Shown: positions 1 to 9,488, numbered from the stretch's first letter. The stretch is 64,000 nucleotides of DNA from JBQTGK01 sp052400665 (GCA_052400665.1 JBQTGK010000008.1), one strand, 5' to 3'. Numbers and translations: made by a program. Notes: generated by a model from the letters alone, not told the origin.

Positions 1-112
1 TTTAAATCCTAATAAAATCTAAAAAAATTTTAAAAAGATTTTTCGAAGACTAAACTCCCCTTTTAACACCCCAGAATCTCTCTCTATTTCCTACTAATCC
101 CTCCGGATTAGC

Positions 113-150
113 GGCTGCAAAGATAAATACTTTTTGTTCTATCCTGCAAA
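113..150 (-). promoter_or_regulatory. Tandem promoter P1 (leftward)
   Basis: On the minus strand this reads TTTGC, 20 bases, then TATCTTTGCAGCC, which matches the Bacteroidota -33/-7 promoter (TTTG and TAnnTTTG). It is the most downstream of three equal promoters. A short inverted repeat (CTAATCC/GGATTAG) follows at about 94-112. The target gene lies left of position 1 and cannot be seen. Stacked promoters of this strength usually serve rRNA or other highly expressed operons, which is inference here. Confidence 0.7.
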
Positions 151-237
151 TGTTTTTTAATCTTTTTTTTTGAACTGAAAATCTTATTAAAGCCTCATAA
201 ATACTAGTACTCCACAAGATTTCTTTGCCCTAAAAGC

Positions 238-275
238 GGCTGCAAAGATAAAGAATTTATTTCTACATCTCCAAA
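238..275 (-). promoter_or_regulatory. Tandem promoter P2 (leftward)
   Basis: The minus strand reads TTTGG, a 20-base spacer, and TATCTTTGCAGCC. Spacing and the GCAGCC extension are the same as in the promoters at 113-150 and 428-465. The spacer sequences differ, so this is a repeated architecture rather than a simple recent duplication. Confidence 0.7.
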
Positions 276-427
276 CCTAAAATTAAAAAATATCAAAAAA
301 AAATTTAAAAACTGGATGTTTAGTAGGTGTAAACAATCAAATAAAAAAAGATTCCTACGTCCACCCTACCACTGCCTATAAAATACTACTAAACAACCAT
401 TTTATAAATCCACTCTCCGTTGAAAGT

Positions 428-465
428 GGCTGCAAATATAATAGTTCAAATAGCAATTCTCCAAA
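428..465 (-). promoter_or_regulatory. Tandem promoter P3 (leftward)
   Basis: The minus strand reads TTTGG, a 20-base spacer, and TATATTTGCAGCC. It is followed by a small inverted repeat (CCACT/AGTGG, about 411-430). It is the most upstream of the three leftward promoters in the gene-free stretch 1-578. No coding sequence was seen in that stretch. Confidence 0.68.
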
Positions 466-578
466 TATTTTATCGATAAAATTGAAACAAAAAATATAAA
501 CACCTGATATATAGCAATAAAAAATCACAATATAATTGTGATTTAAATTTATACTATATTTTCATCTTCAGGAAAACA

Positions 579-1613
579 TCAATTTCCCCTTTGAAGAAGT
601 TTTTTAAGCCTCACTATTTGTTCTTTACTTCCCAGAACAAAAAGATGGTAATTATCTTTAAGTACCAATTCTGGAGCAGGATTATACACATAAGCTCCTT
701 CATCATTTTTTAATCCAATGATATTAGCACCAGATCTATTTCTTACACTTAACTCTTTTATCGATTTACCTATAAAGCACCCTGCCAATCCATGACAACT
801 AACCTCTTCTAACTTTACACCCTCTGAAGATTGCAATAGTATATTATCTAAAAATTCTATGACATCAGGCTGAGCCACAAGCTTTGCCATTTGTTGTCCC
901 CCCAAACGATCGGGCATTATCACATTATCTGCTCCAGCTCTTTTAAGCTTGTGATCGGATTGACTATTTGAAGATCTGGAAATAATTCGTAATTCTGGAT
1001 TCATTTCCCTTGCCGTTAACACTACGTAAACATTTTCTGCATCATTGGGAATTGCAGTAATTAGTGCGGAAGCTTTAGAAATATTCGCCATATCCAAAAC
1101 CTCCTCCTGGGTAGCATCCCCCTGAATAAAATACAAATCGGGAAACATTCGAACTCGATCAATAGCAGTTTCTTTTGAATCAACAACAACTACTTTCTCG
1201 CCATGGTCCATTAGTTCGAGACTTGCTTGCTTACCATTACGACCAAAGCCACATACAATTACATGACCAGTTAATTTATCTATTTTTTTCACAATTCTGT
1301 AATCTTTTAAATTTCGACGAAAAACACCATCTAAAATAAAACGTGTTATGGCAGATGCCATATACCCAAAAATTCCAAAGCTTATAAAAATTAGGAATAT
1401 GGTAAATAATTTTCCTGCATCAGACAGAGCATGTACCTCTTTAAAACCTACAGTAGAGATCGTTATCACAGTCATATAAAGTGCATCGATCCAATTGTAA
1501 GCTTCATCCAAAAACATGTAACCCATAGTACCTGTAAATACAGCAAGAGCCATAAAAGACAGAGCAATACTAACAGTGCGTATATTTTCTTCCCAAAGTT
1601 TCTGTTTATTCAT
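579..1613 (-). CDS. RCK-domain potassium channel protein
   Basis: A 344-residue ion channel of the two-transmembrane (ion_trans_2) plus RCK type, expected in the inner membrane as a tetramer. Transmembrane helices lie at about 14-34 and 68-90. Between them sits the pore loop with selectivity filter T54-V-G-F57, which has F where many K+ channels have Y. The cytoplasmic RCK_N (TrkA-N) Rossmann domain begins with GFGRNG at 122-127, and an RCK_C domain fills the last 80 or so residues. The family moves K+ under ligand or nucleotide control. It lies 66 bases downstream of the DUF2851 gene on the same strand, with no functional link visible. Confidence 0.88.
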   Translation of the reverse strand: MNKQKLWEENIRTVSIALSFMALAVFTGTMGYMFLDEAYNWIDALYMTVITISTVGFKEVHALSDAGKLFTIFLIFISFGIFGYMASAITRFILDGVFRRNLKDYRIVKKIDKLTGHVIVCGFGRNGKQASLELMDHGEKVVVVDSKETAIDRVRMFPDLYFIQGDATQEEVLDMANISKASALITAIPNDAENVYVVLTAREMNPELRIISRSSNSQSDHKLKRAGADNVIMPDRLGGQQMAKLVAQPDVIEFLDNILLQSSEGVKLEEVSCHGLAGCFIGKSIKELSVRNRSGANIIGLKNDEGAYVYNPAPELVLKDNYHLFVLGSKEQIVRLKKLLQRGN

Positions 1614-1679
1614 AAAAAAGAGTCAATAATAATCTAAGATAATCAATATCCATAAACGACCTAACAGCAACAATAAATT

Positions 1680-2969
1680 TTACGTTATATTAGTACCTGT
1701 AAGCCCTGCGCGTATTATTCTATTTCCAAATTCACATTGCAAACACTTAAATTTATCGCAATAATTTGATTTTAGTTGCAATAAAGACTGGGAATCAAAT
1801 GCTGATTTTATTTCCACACCACAATCTTTCCATTTATTTACAACCGAATTATTTTCAGCTGGCATTTGATCGAGGAGATCAAGAGCTTTATCCTTAACTT
1901 CAGAACCCCCATTAATTTCGCCATATACAAACATAAGGGGAACAACAGAATTTATAATTATTCCATCGACTGCTGAAGAACCTAATTTTTTATGACGGAA
2001 TATGGATTCTTTACCAAACTGATAATGATTATGCCAATATGCAGAAGTTTCGACATTGAAAATTTCTTTAATCTTAGGATAATCAGCAGCCTTAATTATT
2101 TTAGCGCACAATGAGTTAGTTTTAAACATTAAAGATGCCAATTGTGCAATTCGAATAGTTGGAAAATTAGCTGGGCGCAAACGCAACCACTTCCATCGAC
2201 TTTCGGGTATTGGAGATAAATTATACTTCACAGCCAAAAATTTATACTCTCTACATAAATTTTTAAAATACGAATCTTCACAATTCAAATTAAGCATTCC
2301 TGCCTGACCAAACAGCAAAGCCTCTATTTGTAGAAGAGAATTTTTCTGCCGAGATAAAATATTAATTGGTATCGACTGAGCCAATTGCTGAAACGGATCT
2401 GAATTAACTTTCATTCCAAAATAACGCGCCAAAAGCTGATAAAAAGTTTCTTCCCAAGAAAATGAATTTTGTTTTAAAATCTCTTTAATTTCTTTTGATT
2501 TTCTTTCTAAACGCTCAATCATCATTCTTTGCAACCAATTTCGAACAAAAAAGCGATCGACCGAATTGATATCATCAAAGCAAGGAATCCATTTTTGAGA
2601 ATTCATTAAAGAGTTATAGGTTGCAAGTAAAGCATAATCAAAATCTAACTTTAAACTTGGTAGTACACGAGCATTATTAAGTATTACATCGCCATTATCT
2701 TCATAAATCACATGAAGAATTACATTGTCATAGGCTTCATCATTGTGATGCTTATGAGCATACCAATAAGATGACTTTATATGAATTTCAACATTTCCAG
2801 CCCAAAGGATATCATTAATTTTAATTCTGGCATCGAAAAAATCGGGGCCAGCATCAAAATTCTGTCTACCAACTTCCAATATTTCTATCACATCACCTTG
2901 AGTAGAAAAAATATTCTCATCTTTAAACAAACGAGATTTCCATATAAATTGTAAAAAGTCCTCGGTCAT
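1680..2969 (-). CDS. DUF2851 family protein
   Basis: A 429-residue protein that matches the Bacteroidota family DUF2851 over its whole length. Typical features are the N-terminal WKSRLF and FDAGPDFFDARI segments and HNDEAYDNVILHV near residue 80. The C-terminus has a small cysteine cluster (CDKFKCLQC, about residue 405). No signal peptide or membrane segment is visible, so it is probably cytoplasmic. The function of the family is not known to me. It lies downstream of pyrF, separated by a terminator hairpin. Confidence 0.85.
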   Translation of the reverse strand: MTEDFLQFIWKSRLFKDENIFSTQGDVIEILEVGRQNFDAGPDFFDARIKINDILWAGNVEIHIKSSYWYAHKHHNDEAYDNVILHVIYEDNGDVILNNARVLPSLKLDFDYALLATYNSLMNSQKWIPCFDDINSVDRFFVRNWLQRMMIERLERKSKEIKEILKQNSFSWEETFYQLLARYFGMKVNSDPFQQLAQSIPINILSRQKNSLLQIEALLFGQAGMLNLNCEDSYFKNLCREYKFLAVKYNLSPIPESRWKWLRLRPANFPTIRIAQLASLMFKTNSLCAKIIKAADYPKIKEIFNVETSAYWHNHYQFGKESIFRHKKLGSSAVDGIIINSVVPLMFVYGEINGGSEVKDKALDLLDQMPAENNSVVNKWKDCGVEIKSAFDSQSLLQLKSNYCDKFKCLQCEFGNRIIRAGLTGTNIT

Positions 2970-3024
2970 ATAACAGACATTTTATCGTCATCCCGAATTT
3001 AACAATTTACTAGTCAATAGACAA

Positions 3025-3053
3025 TAAAAAAGCGGTTAATAAAAGATAACCGC
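3025..3053 (-). terminator. Terminator after pyrF
   Basis: The 7-bp stem GCGGTTA/TAACCGC has an 8-base loop and runs of A/T on both sides, so it could stop transcription in either direction. It sits 25 bases past the pyrF stop codon. Confidence 0.7.
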
Positions 3054-3078
3054 TCTTATTTTTATATTGTACAAATAC

Positions 3079-3906
3079 TTAAATTACAGACTTTTCTTTT
3101 AAAAGGCTTTCCATTTCTAATTGAAGTTCTTTAGATTTCTCCCCTGCTACTTTAGCAAAATTTTCAGAAGTATCGGCAAAAATAATTCCGCGAGAAGAAT
3201 TTACAAGCAAACCACACGACTCGTTCATTCCATATTTAGCAACCTCCTGAAGACTTCCTCCCTGAGCACCAACTCCGGGAACCAATAAAAAATGTTTTGG
3301 AGCAATTTTTCGTATATCACCCAGCATTTCGGCCTTGGTAGCTCCTACCACATACATCATATTATTCTGAGTTCCCCATTCTTGTGATTTTTCCAATACC
3401 TTCTCGAACATTTTCTGCTCACCTTCCTGAAAAAACTGGAAATCGAATGCCCCTTTATTGGAGGTTAGCGCAAGTAATATTACCCATTTGTTATCATACT
3501 CAAGAAATGGAGTTACTGAATCCTGTCCCATATAAGGTGCAACAGTAATTGAATCGAAGGGCATATTTTCTAAAAAAGCACTAGCATACATTTTAGATGT
3601 ATTTCCAATATCGCCACGCTTAGCATCGGCAATTAGAAAAATATCGGGATACTTTTCTTTAATGTAATTCACAGTATTCTCAAGGCTTAACCAGCCAGCT
3701 GCACCTCTGCACTCATAAAATGCAATATTTGGTTTGTAAGCAACCGTATATTCTGCGGTGGCATCAACAATTGCTTTATTGAATTCGAAAACTGGATCTT
3801 CAGAATTCATAAGATGCGAAGGTATTTTTTTCACATCACTATCTAAACCTACACAAAGAAAACTTTTTTTCTTTTTAATTTGCTCGAATAATGCCTGATA
3901 GTTCAT
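3079..3906 (-). CDS. pyrF: Orotidine 5'-phosphate decarboxylase
   Basis: Catalyses OMP to UMP, the last step of de novo pyrimidine synthesis, in the cytoplasm. The 275-residue length is that of the longer subfamily 2 enzymes. The catalytic D-x-K-x-x-D motif is seen as DAKRGD at residues 94-99, with the substrate-binding LVPGVGAQGG near 210. The start ATG is followed by MNYQALFEQI, a usual family beginning. It follows prfA with a terminator hairpin in between. The purM-prfA-pyrF neighbourhood is, from memory, common in Bacteroidia. Confidence 0.96.
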   Translation of the reverse strand: MNYQALFEQIKKKKSFLCVGLDSDVKKIPSHLMNSEDPVFEFNKAIVDATAEYTVAYKPNIAFYECRGAAGWLSLENTVNYIKEKYPDIFLIADAKRGDIGNTSKMYASAFLENMPFDSITVAPYMGQDSVTPFLEYDNKWVILLALTSNKGAFDFQFFQEGEQKMFEKVLEKSQEWGTQNNMMYVVGATKAEMLGDIRKIAPKHFLLVPGVGAQGGSLQEVAKYGMNESCGLLVNSSRGIIFADTSENFAKVAGEKSKELQLEMESLLKEKSVI

Positions 3907-3931
3907 TTTTTGGTTGTTTACTAGTTAATAC

Positions 3932-3958
3932 AAAAAAGGCAGTGGGAATACCACTGCC
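3932..3958 (-). terminator. Terminator after prfA
   Basis: A perfect 8-bp stem GGCAGTGG/CCACTGCC with a 5-base loop. On the minus strand it is followed by six T residues. It lies just past the prfA stop and ahead of pyrF. Confidence 0.8.
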
Positions 3959-3965
3959 AATATCT

Positions 3966-5051
3966 TTATAAACCACTTTCTTTAAGTCGTTCTGCATTTT
4001 CTTCAATTTGAAGTTTGTCGATAATCTCCTGAATATCTCCATCCATAACAGCCGACAAATTGTATAAGGTAAGATTAATACGGTGATCGGTAACTCGCCC
4101 TTGCGGATAGTTATACGTTCGAATCTTTGCAGACCTGTCACCTGTAGAAACCATAGTCTTACGTTTCGATGAAATCTCATCCAAATATTTTTGATGCTCC
4201 ATTGCATAAATACGCGAACGAAGTTCAATCATTGCTTTAGCAAGATTTTTAAGCTGCGATTTCTGATCCTGACAAGTAACAACAATATTTGTTGGAATGT
4301 GAGTTAATCGAATAGCCGAATATGTAGTATTTACCGACTGTCCTCCAGGACCTGACGAACAGTAAGTATCCTTACGAATATCACTCTCCTTTACGTCAAT
4401 ATCAAACTCTTCAGCTTCTGGCAATACCGCAACAGAAGCAGCACTTGTATGCACACGCCCCTGAGTTTCGGTTTGTGGCACACGCTGAACACGATGAACT
4501 CCCGACTCATATTTTAAGATACCATAAACCCCGTCACCAGTAACATTCATTACAATTTCCTTGTAACCACCCGAAGTTCCCTCACTAAAGCTTGATACAG
4601 AAATTTTCCAACCTCTGGCTTCACAGAATTTGGTATACATTCTTGCCAAATCACCGGCAAAAATACTAGCCTCATCGCCACCAGTACCACCACGAATCTC
4701 AAGAATTGCATTTTTAGAATCTTCAGGATCGGCAGGAACCAAAAGAAGCTTAATTTCCTGTTCCATTTCGGGAAGCTTAACTTCTAGCTCATCTAATTCC
4801 ATTTTTGCCATTTCACGCAGCTCCTCATCCGACTCATTTGCTATGATATCTTTTGATTCTGCTATTGTGTCGACAGCATTTTTATACGCTTTTGCTGCTT
4901 CGGTTACTAGTTCCAGCTCTTTATATTCTTTGCTTAACTTTACAAAGCGTTTCATATCTCCCATCATTTCGGGATCGGTAATTAACTGTCCGACTTCCTT
5001 AAACCTGATGAAGACACCTTCTAATTTATCTAGGATCAAATTATTGCTCAT
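3966..5051 (-). CDS. prfA: Peptide chain release factor 1
   Basis: Recognises UAA and UAG stop codons and triggers peptide release on the ribosome. The universal GGQ motif is present as SSGPGGQSVNT at about residue 230. The stop-recognition region reads VPQTETQGRVHTSA, with PQT in place of the PAT/PVT of many RF1 proteins; PQT is common in Bacteroidota. The chosen start (MSNNLILDKLEGV) gives 361 residues, close to the 360 of E. coli. An in-frame ATG 16 codons upstream would add a segment without family similarity and was not used. Confidence 0.96.
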   Translation of the reverse strand: MSNNLILDKLEGVFIRFKEVGQLITDPEMMGDMKRFVKLSKEYKELELVTEAAKAYKNAVDTIAESKDIIANESDEELREMAKMELDELEVKLPEMEQEIKLLLVPADPEDSKNAILEIRGGTGGDEASIFAGDLARMYTKFCEARGWKISVSSFSEGTSGGYKEIVMNVTGDGVYGILKYESGVHRVQRVPQTETQGRVHTSAASVAVLPEAEEFDIDVKESDIRKDTYCSSGPGGQSVNTTYSAIRLTHIPTNIVVTCQDQKSQLKNLAKAMIELRSRIYAMEHQKYLDEISSKRKTMVSTGDRSAKIRTYNYPQGRVTDHRINLTLYNLSAVMDGDIQEIIDKLQIEENAERLKESGL

Positions 5052-5333
5052 GTTACAATATTCTAAATTTTGCACAAAATTAGAAAAATAAAACCACATT
5101 ATAAGACAAAGCTTTTGATTTAATCAAAATAGCAAATCAAATGCGAAAATATATCTAAAAAGAACAGACTTTATATATGCTTTTTATTTAACAATTAAAA
5201 GCCCATTTAAACTCCTTAAGATAGCAAAATAATCAACGAATTTATTTTGATTTTAAATAGAGAAAATAATTACAGTAAGACTTTACTTTTTCAATTAGAC
5301 TGGTTAATTTTAATAGGAAATAAATGCTAATAG

Positions 5334-5389
5334 TTTAATCAAACAATTTCATAAAACGAATCATCTAAATCAGAAATTGTTTGATTAAA
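5334..5389. promoter_or_regulatory. Perfect 17-bp inverted repeat
   Basis: Arms 5334-5350 and 5373-5389 are perfect inverted copies (TTTAATCAAACAATTTC and its complement) with a 22-base loop, extended by TAG/CTA after a two-base bulge. It sits in the 430-base gap between prfA and the small gene at 5503, 20 bases ahead of a TAnnTTTG promoter element. No poly-T tract follows, so an operator is more likely than a terminator. The rest of 5100-5484 shows nothing else recognisable. Confidence 0.6.
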
Positions 5390-5409
5390 AACTACAACAT
5401 TACAGTAAA

Positions 5410-5417
5410 TAATTTTG
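5410..5417 (+). promoter_or_regulatory. Putative -7 element of small gene
   Basis: TAATTTTG followed by C matches the Bacteroidota TAnnTTTG element and lies about 90 bases ahead of the ATG at 5503. No clean -33 element is seen at the usual distance. The inverted repeat at 5334-5389 covers the place where one would be. Confidence 0.4.
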
Positions 5418-5502
5418 CATTTATTTATTTTTCATTCCAATTATTTTGGGCTGAAATATTGTCTTGTTATCAAACTAAGTTTAATTGCTTAAAACTAAGC
5501 TT

Positions 5503-5829
5503 ATGGTAAAAGTCATAATCCCTAGAAAAGAAGATCAATTATTGGGTTTATTGGGAAAGATTAATGAAAGACACGAATCCAATAAAAAAAGGAGTCTTTT
5601 AAATGGAGCTGTAGACATGGATCGACTAGTCGAAAAATCTAATAAAATCAGAAATCTTAAAGATCTGGAATCAGCGAAAAACAATGAGTTTAAAACAGCT
5701 AATAATTTAAAAAAGAATGATTTAAAGTTTATTTCAAAAGAAATCAGAAGCATCAGAAATTTATTGCTATGCATTTACCCCGATGAGCCTATGGTAATTA
5801 AAGAATGGGGATTTGAAATTAGTGAATAA
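5503..5829 (+). CDS. Small basic hypothetical protein
   Basis: About 108 residues from the ATG at 5503 (MVKVIIPRKEDQ); an upstream ATG at 5485 would give 114. The protein is rich in Lys, Arg, Asn and Glu, lacks a signal peptide or membrane segment, and ends in WGFEISE. The C-terminal pattern (aliphatic stretch, Pro, GFE) loosely recalls small Bacteroidota proteins of unknown role. It is a single-gene unit with an inverted repeat upstream and a strong terminator downstream, which argues that it is real. I cannot assign a function. Confidence 0.6.
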   Translation: MVKVIIPRKEDQLLGLLGKINERHESNKKRSLLNGAVDMDRLVEKSNKIRNLKDLESAKNNEFKTANNLKKNDLKFISKEIRSIRNLLLCIYPDEPMVIKEWGFEISE

Positions 5830-5837
5830 TACTATGT

Positions 5838-5872
5838 AAAAAATGCCATTTGATTTCAAATGGCATTTTTTT
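5838..5872. terminator. Bidirectional terminator
   Basis: A near-perfect hairpin of about 15 bp (AAAAAATGCCATTTG and its complement) with A/T tails on both sides. It lies between the convergent small gene (ends 5829) and purM (ends 5892), so it can serve both. Confidence 0.88.
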
Positions 5873-5891
5873 ATTTATCGGGTTTGCTTGT

Positions 5892-7061
5892 TTAGTAAAC
5901 AAACTCACCAAATTCGCTTTGCACAGTCAGTTTTTTCCCCTGATTAGCTTCGCAGCGCCCAACAATTTTAGCATCTACATCAAATTCTTTTGAGATTGCG
6001 ATAATATCATTGGCAATTTCCTGTGGAACATACAGTTCAAATCTATGCCCCATATTAAATACCTTATACATTTCATCCCAAGATGTTCCACTTTGCTCTT
6101 TAATTAACTGAAACAAAGGAGGAACTTCGAACATATTGTCTTTTACTATGTGCAAATTATCAACAAAATTCAACACTTTTGTTTGCGCTCCCCCTGAACA
6201 GTGTATCATACCATGAATTTGGGGTCTATATTTATCTAAAATCTTCTTAACGATAGGCGCGTAAGTTCTGGTAGCCGAGAGTACTAATTTACCAGCATCA
6301 ATATCAACACCATCTACTTTATCAGTTAGCTTACAATTACCAGAGTAAACTAAATCTTCGGGCACTGAATTATCGTAACTTTCCGGATATTTTTGCGACA
6401 AATATTTTGAGAATACATCGTGACGAGCTGAGGTTAATCCGTTAGAACCCATTCCTCCATTATATTCTGTTTCGTAGCTTGCTTTTCCTGATGAAGATAA
6501 ACCTACAATTACATCGCCGGCCTGAATTTTCTCGTTGGTAATTACATCTTCGCGTTTCATGCGACAAGTAACGGTAGAATCTACAATAATGGTTCTTACC
6601 AAATCGCCAACATCTGCAGTTTCGCCACCTGTTGCATGAATAGTAACGCCAAGTTTTGCATACTCGGCAAGAAGTTCTTCAGTTCCATTAATAATTTGCG
6701 AAATAACCTCTCCCGGAATCAGATTTTTATTCCTGCCAATTGTCGATGACAAAAGAATATTATCAACCGCACCCACACACAACAGATCGTCAAGATTCAT
6801 AATTAGAGCATCCTGTGCAATACCTTTCCAAACCGACAAATCGCCAGTTTCTTTCCAGTACATGTATGCGAGCGATGATTTTGTTCCAGCACCGTCGGCA
6901 TGCATAATATTACAATATTCCGAATCGCCTGTAAGGTAATCGGGAACTACTTTACAAAAGGCATTGGGGAACAATCCTTTATCGAGATTCTTAATGGCAT
7001 TGTGAACATCTTCCTTGGAAGCCGAAACGCCTCTTAGATTGTATCTTTCGTCTTTTCTCAT
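5892..7061 (-). CDS. purM: AIR synthetase (PurM)
   Basis: Phosphoribosylformylglycinamidine cyclo-ligase, which closes the imidazole ring in purine synthesis using ATP. The 389-residue length matches the longer Bacteroidota form rather than the 345 residues of E. coli. Family signatures are HADGAGTKSSLAY near residue 55, the MNLDDLLCVGA segment near 90 and the glycine-rich ATGGETADVGD near 145. No partner purine gene is adjacent. It converges on the small gene at 5503. Confidence 0.93.
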   Translation of the reverse strand: MRKDERYNLRGVSASKEDVHNAIKNLDKGLFPNAFCKVVPDYLTGDSEYCNIMHADGAGTKSSLAYMYWKETGDLSVWKGIAQDALIMNLDDLLCVGAVDNILLSSTIGRNKNLIPGEVISQIINGTEELLAEYAKLGVTIHATGGETADVGDLVRTIIVDSTVTCRMKREDVITNEKIQAGDVIVGLSSSGKASYETEYNGGMGSNGLTSARHDVFSKYLSQKYPESYDNSVPEDLVYSGNCKLTDKVDGVDIDAGKLVLSATRTYAPIVKKILDKYRPQIHGMIHCSGGAQTKVLNFVDNLHIVKDNMFEVPPLFQLIKEQSGTSWDEMYKVFNMGHRFELYVPQEIANDIIAISKEFDVDAKIVGRCEANQGKKLTVQSEFGEFVY

Positions 7062-7130
7062 GGTTGTTTAGAATAAAAAGGTAAAAGTAGAAGATATTTC
7101 TGCTCCTTAATCTGTATTAAAATACGATTT

Positions 7131-9488
7131 CTACTTCTTCAATTTTTTAGCTTCGGCAAAGGTAATCTTTTTCCCATTATTGTATGCGATTACAAATGCT
7201 TTAATTCCTTTCTTGTTAATGATTTTAGCTTTGGCATTTGCCTTTTCAAGATCATCAAAAATTCCAGTTGTATAGCGAGTTGTTGTATCATTAATTTTTG
7301 CACGGAAAACAACTTCAAATTGTTGAACCTCTACAGGAACCGATTTTTTATCAAAAGCACCTATCTGCACTGTATAAAATACACCTTCGACCTTATTTAA
7401 ATCCTGAATTAAAGTATTTCCAATTCTTCCAGATTCAGATCCGGGTTTTACTTTAGAATTTGGTCCTGGCATATAATCGGTAGATAAAACTTTAAATTCT
7501 GTTCTACGATTTAACTGGTTGGCTATTTCTTTTTGTTTGGAATTTAATTTTTCGATTCTGCTTTCGGTTAAAATATCATCAATCTTTAAGAAATTGTGTT
7601 CCTTAGCAATTGCTGCAGTAATTTTTCTAGGCTGCGATTCGCCATATCCTTGTGCCACTAATCGATCCCAATAAATTCCTTTGTCAATTAAATAATCCAC
7701 TACCGACTGTGCTCTTTTTTGAGATATCTCCTTATTTGTTGATTTACTACCCACAAAATCGGAATGCGAACCTAATTCAATTGTAATTTTTGGATTATCA
7801 TTAAGTGTTTCCACTAATCCATCGAGTGCCTCTTTAGATTCTTCCCTTAAACTCCAGCTTCCAAAATCATAAAAAATATTGGGCAGTTCAATTGGCTTTT
7901 CAATTGGCTTTAAGCCGATAATAGATTTAAAATTCCGACTTAAGTCTATATTTAATGTATTCACCAACTCTTTACCATTTAAATAGCCTTTATTCGATAC
8001 CATTGCGATATACTCTAAATCGGGCTTAAGTTCGAAAAAGAATTTCCCTTCTTTATCTGTTCTAACAATGCTTTGTTCGCCATCTGAAGAAACCAGATTA
8101 ATTTTTGCCTTTTCGACTGGTTTTTTAGTCTCTGAATCGATCACTTGCCCCGAAAAAGTAAACTGCAAAGGCACATAATCAAATCGATAAATGTTATCGT
8201 CTCCTTTTCGGCGTGAGGAAGTAAACATTCCTTTTTCGAGTTTTTCCTGAAAATGAATCGCAAAATCGTCGGCTGTAGAATTAATTGGATATTTCATATT
8301 ATCAACCAGCCAAACTCCATTTTCATTTCGCTGAGCCTGATAAATATCCAAACCACCCATTCCTCCTTCTCTGTCGGAAGCAAAGTAAAGCATTCCATTA
8401 TTACGAATATAAGGGAAAAGCTCATCAGAAGGAGTATTTATCGGCTTACCCAAATTTTGAGCTTGGCTCCAACCACTACCACTTTTTTTGCTCATCCAAA
8501 TATCATTACCACCATATCCACCAGGCATATCAGAAATAAAATACATAATTGTACCATCTCCCGAAATTGATGGATGTCCTGCCGATATTGAATCGGGCAC
8601 TAATGTTTGAAGAGCTGTCCGCCCCCATTCACCATTATTTCTTTGTACCGCATAAATTTTAGTTCCCTGATAATCTTTATTAATTTTTTTTGAGGATGTG
8701 AAATACATAATATCACCATCGCTGGTAAAACAAGAAGCACCTTCGTTCATTTCGGTATTAATTGTATCTCCAATTCCTTCGGGCTTACTCCATTGATATG
8801 TATCGGTAATTATTTTTCTGGTTTTTGCTTTTCGGCCTTTCTTTTTTCTGCTTTTTCTAACTACTTCGTTCGAATAGTGCGACTGGTAAATATTTGTATA
8901 ATACTCTCCTGTTACTCCATCTTTTTTGGGTCTGTCTTTGTATTTTCTATTTGAGGTAAAAAATACAACATTTGTATCTTTACCCATATAAACGGGTGCA
9001 AAATCGCTACTTGAGGAATTATAATCTTTTAAAAGCTGTACTTTATATCTTCCAGGAAACTCCTGCCAATAAGAAATTCTCTTGAGTATTTTCCCGGCAT
9101 CATCTGTCTCTTTCATTTCGGGTTTAAGATCCAAATATTCCCAAAAATTTTCTTCAGCCTCTTCCAATTTACCATTTTTCACTTCGGCATAAGCTAAATT
9201 TCTTACGGCATCGGCAAAAGTATCTCTGTTCATAATCGCTTTACGATACCATGAAGCAGCCTTACGTGGCTCATTAATTTTATCAAAACAAGATGCACTT
9301 TTAAAGGCAATTCCACCCTTTTGATATTTATCTTTTTGCTTTTTATATCCCTTTTTATACATTGCCTGAGCATGATAATACCTACCAGACAGAACCATTT
9401 TATCGCCTCGGTTCACATACGATTTAGAAGAACAAGATATTAAAATTCCGATACTACATAGAATACCGGCAAAAGGAAGAAGTTTCAT
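7131..9488 (-). CDS. PorE/OmpA-like outer membrane lipoprotein
   Basis: A 785-residue lipoprotein (signal peptide, lipobox ILISC with Cys19). The N-terminus has TPR-like repeats (about 30-130). A beta-propeller of PD40 repeats (about 170-440) follows, with FTSNRKYKDR, YFTSSKKINKD and YFASDREGGMGGLDIY. Next come a CarboxypepD-regulatory domain (about 446-530), an OmpA peptidoglycan-binding domain (about 545-665, with GSHSDFVGS near 578) and a SPOR-like tail from about 700 (FYTVQIGAF). This order, without the tail, matches PorE of the type IX secretion system, which anchors the machine to peptidoglycan. Several paralogues usually exist per genome, so a T9SS role is an inference. It appears to be a single-gene unit. 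Confidence 0.82.
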   Translation of the reverse strand: MKLLPFAGILCSIGILISCSSKSYVNRGDKMVLSGRYYHAQAMYKKGYKKQKDKYQKGGIAFKSASCFDKINEPRKAASWYRKAIMNRDTFADAVRNLAYAEVKNGKLEEAEENFWEYLDLKPEMKETDDAGKILKRISYWQEFPGRYKVQLLKDYNSSSSDFAPVYMGKDTNVVFFTSNRKYKDRPKKDGVTGEYYTNIYQSHYSNEVVRKSRKKKGRKAKTRKIITDTYQWSKPEGIGDTINTEMNEGASCFTSDGDIMYFTSSKKINKDYQGTKIYAVQRNNGEWGRTALQTLVPDSISAGHPSISGDGTIMYFISDMPGGYGGNDIWMSKKSGSGWSQAQNLGKPINTPSDELFPYIRNNGMLYFASDREGGMGGLDIYQAQRNENGVWLVDNMKYPINSTADDFAIHFQEKLEKGMFTSSRRKGDDNIYRFDYVPLQFTFSGQVIDSETKKPVEKAKINLVSSDGEQSIVRTDKEGKFFFELKPDLEYIAMVSNKGYLNGKELVNTLNIDLSRNFKSIIGLKPIEKPIELPNIFYDFGSWSLREESKEALDGLVETLNDNPKITIELGSHSDFVGSKSTNKEISQKRAQSVVDYLIDKGIYWDRLVAQGYGESQPRKITAAIAKEHNFLKIDDILTESRIEKLNSKQKEIANQLNRRTEFKVLSTDYMPGPNSKVKPGSESGRIGNTLIQDLNKVEGVFYTVQIGAFDKKSVPVEVQQFEVVFRAKINDTTTRYTTGIFDDLEKANAKAKIINKKGIKAFVIAYNNGKKITFAEAKKLKK

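Noticed and set aside
3875..4228. 117-codon frame overlapping prfA and the pyrF start
   Set aside because: It is an out-of-frame shadow of prfA on the same strand.
4630..5091. 153-codon plus-strand frame in prfA
   Set aside because: It is antisense to a clear release factor gene; its serine-rich composition is typical of a shadow.
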